The position numbers were made by a program, and so were the translations under genes. DNA of 10,128 bases from AG-12 sp035531535 (GTDB lineage: Bacteria; Chloroflexota; Dormibacteria; Aeolococcales; Bog-877): the NCBI GenBank assembly GCA_035531535.1, contig DATKSV010000053.1:1-10128 (forward strand). The letters run 5' to 3'. The notes beneath the pieces are model-generated. The model saw only the letters and a program-made list of their open reading frames with translations, did no database searches and had not been told where the DNA came from. Shown piece after piece: positions 6,643-10,128 of the stretch (positions are counted from its first letter, which is position 1; each line of letters opens with the position of its first letter).

Positions 6643-6936
6643 CTCCCCCTATGTCCGCTGGGCCAGCGGTTGTGGCCCGGGGGCCAATCAAGGAGGTGGC
6701 GCCCGGCCCGCTCGATCAGGCGGTGGAAGAGGTCAAGGGGATCCTGATCGGAGAAGATGGGGGCACTGACGCCGTTCCCAAAAGCTGGTCCCCCGACCGC
6801 TACCGCCGGCGACCTCGCGGGCGGGGCTTGATCCTGGGTTCCCCAAGGATGTCCTTTCGGAACTTGTGGGCGGCTGGTCTCGCGCTCTGGAGTCCGGGAC
6901 CACATGCCGGCACCCCACACCCGGCCAGGGCTGCGA
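6643..6936. other. Spacer between recombinase and vapC, no gene seen
   Basis: Both strands have open frames (one minus-strand reading includes SDQDPLDLFHRLIERAGRHL), but none has a start with ribosome site or a recognisable domain. It may hold the recombinase promoter; I could not place convincing -35 and -10 boxes. Confidence 0.4.
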
Positions 6937-7335
6937 TCAGGTGACCGGGATCAGCATCACCACATCGGGTGCGTCCCTGGCCAGGCCCCGGTCGAAGGTG
7001 GCGAGCTTCGCCTGCCGGTGCCGGGCCAGGGCAGCCAAGTAGGAGTCGGTGACCTGGGCGTGGCCGAGCACCCGGCTCAGGTCGATCGAGCCGTAGCCGA
7101 TGTCATCGGGCCAGAAGGTGTGGCGCCCATGGCCAGTCAGCAGGCCGAGGACTCGCTTTCCTGCGCTGGCGTTAAGTCCTTCACGCATGAGCAGGCGGAT
7201 CAAGGCGCCCTGGGTGATGGGACAGGTTGCGAACGGCTCTTCCGTGGCGTTCCACCACTGGGCGGCGGCGCCGTGATGGACGTGGTCAAGGACTGCCAGC
7301 GCAACCAGGACGTTGCTGTCCAGGAGGTGAGTCAC
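6937..7335 (-). CDS. vapC: VapC-type PIN-domain toxin
   Basis: The 132-residue product is a PIN-domain ribonuclease, the toxin of a type II toxin-antitoxin module; such enzymes cut specific RNAs such as tRNAs using acidic residues and Mg2+ or Mn2+. LLDSNVLVAL puts the first acid at Asp6, TDSYLAALA gives Asp97 and ATFDRGLA gives Asp115. In the second motif, CPITQGALIRLL, the common Glu is replaced by Gln42. I recall this 'CPxTQ' form from a VapC subgroup, so it does not by itself imply an inactive enzyme. The gene starts with GTG, sharing GTGA with the vapB stop, so the two are translationally coupled and vapB is made first. The 3' end lies 294 bp from the recombinase start. Confidence 0.93.
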   Translation of the reverse strand: MTHLLDSNVLVALAVLDHVHHGAAAQWWNATEEPFATCPITQGALIRLLMREGLNASAGKRVLGLLTGHGRHTFWPDDIGYGSIDLSRVLGHAQVTDSYLAALARHRQAKLATFDRGLARDAPDVVMLIPVT

Positions 7336-7562
7336 TCGTCGTCGGTCGCGGCGCGCACCATCTCGGTGGTCACCAGGTGGCCGAGCCGCACCAGAGGCAG
7401 ACCAGTGGCGGGGTCTTGGGTTACCTGCTCGCCGTCGATCCCGGGGCCGAGTGCCTTTCGCAGCAGGTCGCTCACGGTCTGACTCAGGCTCTGATCGCGG
7501 TCGCGGGCCAGCGACATGGCAACCCTGTGAAGGTCTTCGGGAAGGTTCACTGTAGTCCGCAT
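7332..7562 (-). CDS. vapB: VapB-type ribbon-helix-helix antitoxin
   Basis: The 76-residue protein would bind and silence VapC and repress the shared promoter. The N-terminal RTTVNLPEDL is the DNA-contacting strand of a ribbon-helix-helix fold, followed by helices HRVAMSLARDRDQSLSQTV and SDLLRKAL. The C-terminal half (about 41-76, PATGLPLVRLGHLVTTEMV) would be the toxin-wrapping tail. I chose the ATG at 7562: a TATGAT -10 box ends 6 nt upstream, so the transcript can begin at this ATG without a leader. An ATG at 7580 would add six residues but has no ribosome site and would put the operator palindrome inside the gene. The frame overlaps vapC by four bases. Confidence 0.9.
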   Translation of the reverse strand: MRTTVNLPEDLHRVAMSLARDRDQSLSQTVSDLLRKALGPGIDGEQVTQDPATGLPLVRLGHLVTTEMVRAATDDE

Positions 7563-7566
7563 CAGA

Positions 7567-7602
7567 GCATCATACATCATGATGCTGAACCAAAGCTGGT
7601 TC
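7567..7602 (-). promoter_or_regulatory. vapBC promoter/operator: palindrome, -10 box and second inverted repeat
   Basis: GCATCAT (7567-7573) and ATGATGC (7579-7585) are perfect reverse complements 5 nt apart, and the 10-mer CATCATGATG (7575-7584) is itself palindromic. On the minus strand the box TATGAT (7574-7569) lies 6 nt before the vapB ATG at 7562. A second inverted repeat, GAACCA-AAGC-TGGTTC (7587-7602), covers the area where a -35 box should be. Such nested palindromes fit autorepression by a VapBC complex. No convincing -35 hexamer is visible. Confidence 0.6.
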
Positions 7603-8054
7603 GGATCAAGACCGGTGGAGCAAATCGCTCACCTCGGTCGGGGGCGGGTTCCGGTCCCTATCCCTCGCTGGTCGGATCGCCCCTGGACCCACGCCAGCGC
7701 CTGTAGGCGGGATCGCCGGAGAGAACGGGCAGGAAAACTCGGGGCCTCCTCCCGAGGTCCCCGTTGGCAGGGAACAAGAATCCCTCTTCAAGCTAACGCT
7801 AACCTTTCTTAGCGGGAGATGAAGGGGTTTCAGCTGGCGCGGAGTAATGGCCCCACTACTGGATTGATGGCGGCTCAGCTGCGCTTCCTACCGGCTGCAC
7901 CAGCAGCCGCAGCAGCCGGCTTTCCGCGGGACCAGGCATTCTGGGGTTACCTCGTTGGCCGGCCCGTCGTCCCCGATCAGTTGCGGCCGGTGGAGGCGAC
8001 GAAAAGGTCGGGGCCGCTCGCCGAACGTGACGGCGGGGCCCGGGTGCGGCGGCC
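7603..8054. other. Intergenic stretch without supported genes
   Basis: About 450 bp upstream of vapB hold no gene I can support. A plus-strand open frame starting at 7819 runs to 8451, but its translation has no domain, is Arg/Pro-rich at the end and opposes the better candidates on the minus strand. A 6-bp hairpin, CGCTAA/TTAGCG (7797-7802 and 7809-7814), lies just before it without a T-run. Confidence 0.4.
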
Positions 8055-8102
8055 GCTGAGTTGCCCCTGCGGTCACCGAGATGTGGTCGGCGGCAACTCA
8101 GC
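8055..8102. repeat. Perfect 11-bp inverted repeat
   Basis: GCTGAGTTGCC (8055-8065) and GGCAACTCAGC (8092-8102) are perfect reverse complements around 26 nt; within the loop CCGA/TCGG can form a small inner stem. On the minus strand it begins at the stop codon of the small frame at 8098-8241, so it may form the 3' end of that transcript. No T-run follows. Confidence 0.5.
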
Positions 8103-8241
8103 TACCGGGCTTTGCACTGGCCATCTTGGAAGTGAAGCTGGCCGTCCGGTAGGGGATGTTCGCACCCTCATCGAGGACCCAATCCGACGCCTGCTCGATG
8201 GTGCTGACCCCCAGCCAATGCTGTCCGAGGGAGTGACTCAT
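8098..8241 (-). CDS. Possible small protein, 47 residues, or a gene fragment
   Basis: An ATG at 8241, preceded in frame by TAA, opens 47 codons ending in TGA at 8098. The peptide includes GQHWLGVSTIEQASDWVLDE and then GANIPYRTASF. Its composition is balanced, with aromatic and acidic residues and mostly G or C at third codon positions, unlike the Arg/Pro-rich chance frames around it. I do not recognise a family, and no strong ribosome site precedes it. It could be a fragment of a longer decayed protein. It lies about 150 bp downstream of the ribbon-helix-helix antitoxin gene on the same strand and ends in an inverted repeat. Confidence 0.28.
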   Translation of the reverse strand: MSHSLGQHWLGVSTIEQASDWVLDEGANIPYRTASFTSKMASAKPGS

Positions 8242-8392
8242 CGGTTACGAGCTTCACCAAGGAGCTGGTCACGGTCTCCGCATGTGCAGCAGCCCGGGGC
8301 GGGCGCCCATCCAATTTGGCCGGCGCCGGGCCCCGAGCAACCCGACCGGGGCGGGACTCGGAGTCGACGCCGTCGCGCCGCTGCTCGTTCGT

Positions 8393-8716
8393 TCAGGCGG
8401 AGCGTTGGAATACGGCCCGCTCTAGTCGGGCGAGGCGCTGCGCCAAACTAGCAGCCCCTCCCTCAGCCTCGACGCGTACCCGGTCGAGCGTCCAGATGCG
8501 AATAAGCGTTGAGACGGGAAGGTTCGCCTGCTCGGCGGCGCGCTGCAGTCGAGCGTACTCGTCCGCCGACAGCCGTACCGAGACCACGGTGGGCCGTCCC
8601 AGGTTGGGGCGGCTGACCTTGACAGTCTCGGGCAGCGCGCCCGGGATCTCGTAGTTCTCTGCCGCAGCACCCTCCTCGGCCAGCACCTCGTCGATCTTCT
8701 TGCTCTTCTTGGTCAT
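8393..8716 (-). CDS. Ribbon-helix-helix antitoxin-like protein
   Basis: The 107-residue product looks like an antitoxin and DNA-binding repressor. Residues 1-40 are charged and probably flexible (MTKKSKKIDEVLAEEG...), suited to binding a toxin. Residues 41-85 (RPTVVSVRLSADEYARLQRA ... LPVSTLIRIWTLDRV) form a strand-helix-helix of CopG/RHH type. The C-terminus (AASLAQRLARLERAVFQ) may be a short coiled coil. The ATG at 8716 shares one base with the upstream stop (TGATG) and has AGGAGG 4-5 nt upstream, so translation follows that of the toxin. Toxin-first order is that of brnTA modules. A longer upstream frame exists but would overlap the toxin gene by 60 bp and is unlikely. Confidence 0.82.
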   Translation of the reverse strand: MTKKSKKIDEVLAEEGAAAENYEIPGALPETVKVSRPNLGRPTVVSVRLSADEYARLQRAAEQANLPVSTLIRIWTLDRVRVEAEGGAASLAQRLARLERAVFQRSA

Positions 8717-9018
8717 CAGTCCTCCTTCCCGTAGAGACGTCGGTCTCGCGGGCTCGCCACCCAGGCGTTGCTGCCCCACCAGTCACCAGCGGGGCGCTCC
8801 GTCGCCTCAACATCCGCGGCCACCAAGATCACGGTGAGCACATCCTGAGCTGTGATCGAGTAGCCGATCACCCTCACCGATTGGCCACTCCGACTTGCCG
8901 GGTCCGGGGTCAGCCAGACGGCGTGGTCGTCTTCGACAGCCTCGTCGGCCCACGCTGGTTCGACGCCGTGGCGCGAGCGCACATACTCGGCACGCTTGCT
9001 CCAATCCAGCCGGGGCAC
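8716..9018 (-). CDS. BrnT-like toxin candidate
   Basis: The 100-residue product begins RLDWSKRAEYVRSRHGVEPA and continues WADEAVEDDHAVWLTPDP, SVRVIGYSITAQDVLTVILV and ends WWGSNAWVASPRDRRLYGKE. The order (W/K-rich start, RHGV, acidic helix 'ADEAVEDD', strand with G-Y-S, strand 'LTVILV', terminal 'A..A...DRR.Y') follows the BrnT/DUF4258-like RelE-fold plan, which acts as a ribonuclease in brnTA modules. The match is by pattern and is distant. It starts with GTG at 9018; a -10-like TAGTAT lies exactly 6 nt upstream and no ribosome site is seen, suggesting a leaderless message. The antitoxin gene follows with one shared base. Confidence 0.7.
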   Translation of the reverse strand: MPRLDWSKRAEYVRSRHGVEPAWADEAVEDDHAVWLTPDPASRSGQSVRVIGYSITAQDVLTVILVAADVEATERPAGDWWGSNAWVASPRDRRLYGKED

Positions 9019-9024
9019 ACCTAC

Positions 9025-9030
9025 ATACTA
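9025..9030 (-). promoter_or_regulatory. -10 box of the second toxin-antitoxin pair
   Basis: TAGTAT (TANNNT pattern) ends 6 nt before the GTG at 9018, the spacing expected if transcription starts at the start codon. No clear -35 hexamer is visible 16-18 nt further upstream. Confidence 0.4.
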
Positions 9031-9162
9031 CTACGTTGCACCACAGAAGGTTGGGCGATCTGCCCGGGTCCGCCGCCACGAAGACATTCGGCGGAAGCAG
9101 CCCCGCTCGGCCATCCCACGGACCGGGCTTTGAAGTAGGCGGCCCACCGGGGGTCAAAGGGA

Positions 9163-9662
9163 TTGGCGGGCGCCGCCACGGCCAGCGCCGGAAGTGGGTC
9201 CACCACCGGGGCTGGGTTAAGACGTGCGCTGAGCAACCTGCCCCAGCCCGTGGTCCCCGTGCCGGGATACGCCCTCACCGAGGTGGTCCACTGCTCGAGC
9301 CCAGGGGAGCCACAGATCTGGTCCACCCTGCGCACCGCGCCACCCGGTACCGGGAGAGGGTGCTGGCGGCCTCGCCGGCTCGAGTCGTGGTCCTGGTCGG
9401 ATCGATGGCCCGCTTCGCCTTCTCAGAGCACCTGCACCGGGACGTTCAAGACCACGTGCTGGGCCCAGTCGAAGTGGTGGGGAAAGATCGCCTTCTGGTC
9501 CTCGTCCGCCACCCCAACAGCCGGGGCTACGTGAAGTCGATCCATGGCCAGCTCACAGGCTCTCAGCTGGCCCGGGTGAGAGCGGCCCTTAACGCCACCA
9601 CCCCGGGAGCGCCCCCCCGCCCGCCAGCCCCGATAAGTTTCGGTGGGTCACATTCGGCCTGA
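9163..9662 (+). pseudogene. Frameshifted uracil-DNA glycosylase superfamily-like C-terminal part (copy 2)
   Basis: One plus-strand frame contains LPQPVVPVPGYALTEVVHCS (up to about 9300), resembling the 'alTEvVhCkS..E' segment in the middle of UDG-superfamily proteins. The continuation is in the next frame: ATRYRERVLAASPARVVVLV, GSMARFAF, DHVLGP, RLLVLVRHPNSRG and a final helix to TGA at 9660-9662. One missing base near 9303-9309 (the GGGGAGCC stretch) would join them. The N-terminal active-site motif is not found upstream. The C-terminal part aligns without gaps with the fragment at 3672-3974: about 30 of the first 51 positions from PA(Q/R)VVV are identical by eye. An assembly error rather than a true frameshift is possible. 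Confidence 0.5.
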
Positions 9663-9694
9663 GTACTCCCTCCAAAGACTGCCGGCCAAGCAGT

Positions 9695-10030
9695 TCACTC
9701 CCCCTTCCAGCCAAGGTCTCCGACCAAGTCTCGGAACCCAGCACCTGGGTGCAGATCGCAGGTGACCGCGACCGCGGACAGCATCATGGGCTTAGTGGGC
9801 CAATGGGTCTCGATGAGATGCACCTGCCCGAGGACGAGGCCGATTGACTTTGCGAGGGCCCGGCCCTGGTCTGCTGGTCCCAGGCACGAAGGGCAGCCCG
9901 CGACCCCCAAGGGCCTACTGATGGCTCCCTGAGGTAGCCGGGAGTCCATCCCGGTAGAGGCCGGTCGGCGACCTACAGCCATGGCTAGAACGACTTCCAG
10001 TTCATCGCTCGCCGGGGCTGCTCGCGCCAC
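9695..10030 (-). CDS. Hypothetical protein, doubtful
   Basis: A 111-codon frame begins with GTG at 10030. The first third (to about residue 40) is Arg/Ala-rich and unconvincing. The rest, including CPSCLGPADQGRALAKSIGL and VLGQVHLIETHWPTKPMMLS, has balanced composition and mostly G/C third positions. A CxxC pair (GCPSCLG) could bind metal, but only one such pair is present. I recognise no family. No good ribosome site is seen; ATG codons at residues 17 and 28 are other starts. It is a candidate only, and a chance frame is about as likely. Confidence 0.3.
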   Translation of the reverse strand: MARAAPASDELEVVLAMAVGRRPASTGMDSRLPQGAISRPLGVAGCPSCLGPADQGRALAKSIGLVLGQVHLIETHWPTKPMMLSAVAVTCDLHPGAGFRDLVGDLGWKGE

Positions 10031-10128
10031 CTAATAGGGCAAAGTGCGGCTCATCGCTGTACCCTGTCCGTCCATGAAGGCCGATTCTTGCCCGCTTCGG
10101 ACGCTCTTCGTAAAGGATCTCCGCTATG
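10031..10128 (+). other. Possible start of the next gene at the window edge
   Basis: Two plus-strand starts are visible. The ATG at 10074 opens an 18-codon frame to the edge, with a TACCCT box 8 nt upstream. The ATG at 10126-10128 has AAAGGA 8 nt upstream, a normal ribosome site, and is in another frame. The second looks better, but nothing of its protein is inside the window. Confidence 0.3.

Noticed and set aside
6182..6920. Minus-strand frames overlapping the recombinase start region (6182-6691, 6489-6920)
   Set aside because: Low-complexity Ala/Pro/Gly sequences in frames other than the recombinase; considered as an N-terminal extension but no motif supports it.
7819..8451. Plus-strand frame of 210 codons
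   Set aside because: No ribosome site, no domain, Arg-rich end, and it overlaps the antitoxin gene and the better small frame on the other strand.
9021..9335. Minus-strand frame containing NPFDPRWAAYFKARSVGWP
   Set aside because: It looks faintly like a UDG N-terminal stretch but is on the strand opposite to the UDG-like fragment and overlaps its TEVVHC motif.
1..10128. CRISPR array, tRNA or rRNA genes
   Set aside because: No regularly spaced repeats, no T-arm-like motif in a tRNA context and no rRNA-like segments were seen on either strand.

Overview
The window is GC-rich bacterial chromosomal DNA. Heliorhodopsin, the Fic subtype and frequent -10-like hexamers about 6 nt upstream of start codons suggest a monoderm or monoderm-like soil or aquatic lineage (Actinomycetota, Chloroflexota or Dormibacterota). 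This is an inference; no rRNA or marker gene is present. No tRNA, rRNA or CRISPR array was seen.

Layout. (i) 1-768, minus: secreted lipoprotein with a papain-like C39-type domain, cut by the window edge. (ii) 769-1510: no intact gene; a frameshifted fragment resembling a Phd-type antitoxin lies at 991-1184. (iii) 1511-3347, minus: two-gene unit of an alpha/beta-hydrolase followed by a heliorhodopsin (retinal lysine K268), behind a good promoter at 3383-3411. The hydrolase frame runs 218 nt into the heliorhodopsin gene. (iv) 3672-3974, plus: C-terminal fragment of a uracil-DNA-glycosylase-like protein. (v) 4302-5358, plus: class II Fic protein with a putative C-terminal DNA-binding segment, preceded by a perfect 15-bp inverted repeat. 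(vi) 5725-6642, minus: tyrosine recombinase with all catalytic residues. (vii) 6937-7585, minus: vapBC with an operator-like palindrome. (viii) 8055-8241: a possible 47-codon gene ending in an inverted repeat. (ix) 8393-9018, minus: second toxin-antitoxin-like pair, BrnT-like toxin first and ribbon-helix-helix antitoxin second. (x) about 9163-9662, plus: a second, frameshifted copy of the UDG-like C-terminus. (xi) 9695-10128: one doubtful short gene and possibly the start of the next.

Reading: 3.7-9.7 kb looks like an accessory island. It has a recombinase, two toxin-antitoxin pairs and a self-regulating Fic candidate among long degenerate spacers, bracketed by two decayed homologous UDG-like fragments in the same orientation. 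The heliorhodopsin/hydrolase operon just outside is the most distinctive functional unit. The strongest new leads are that operon, with its overlapping frames, and the Fic operator plus DNA-binding tail.
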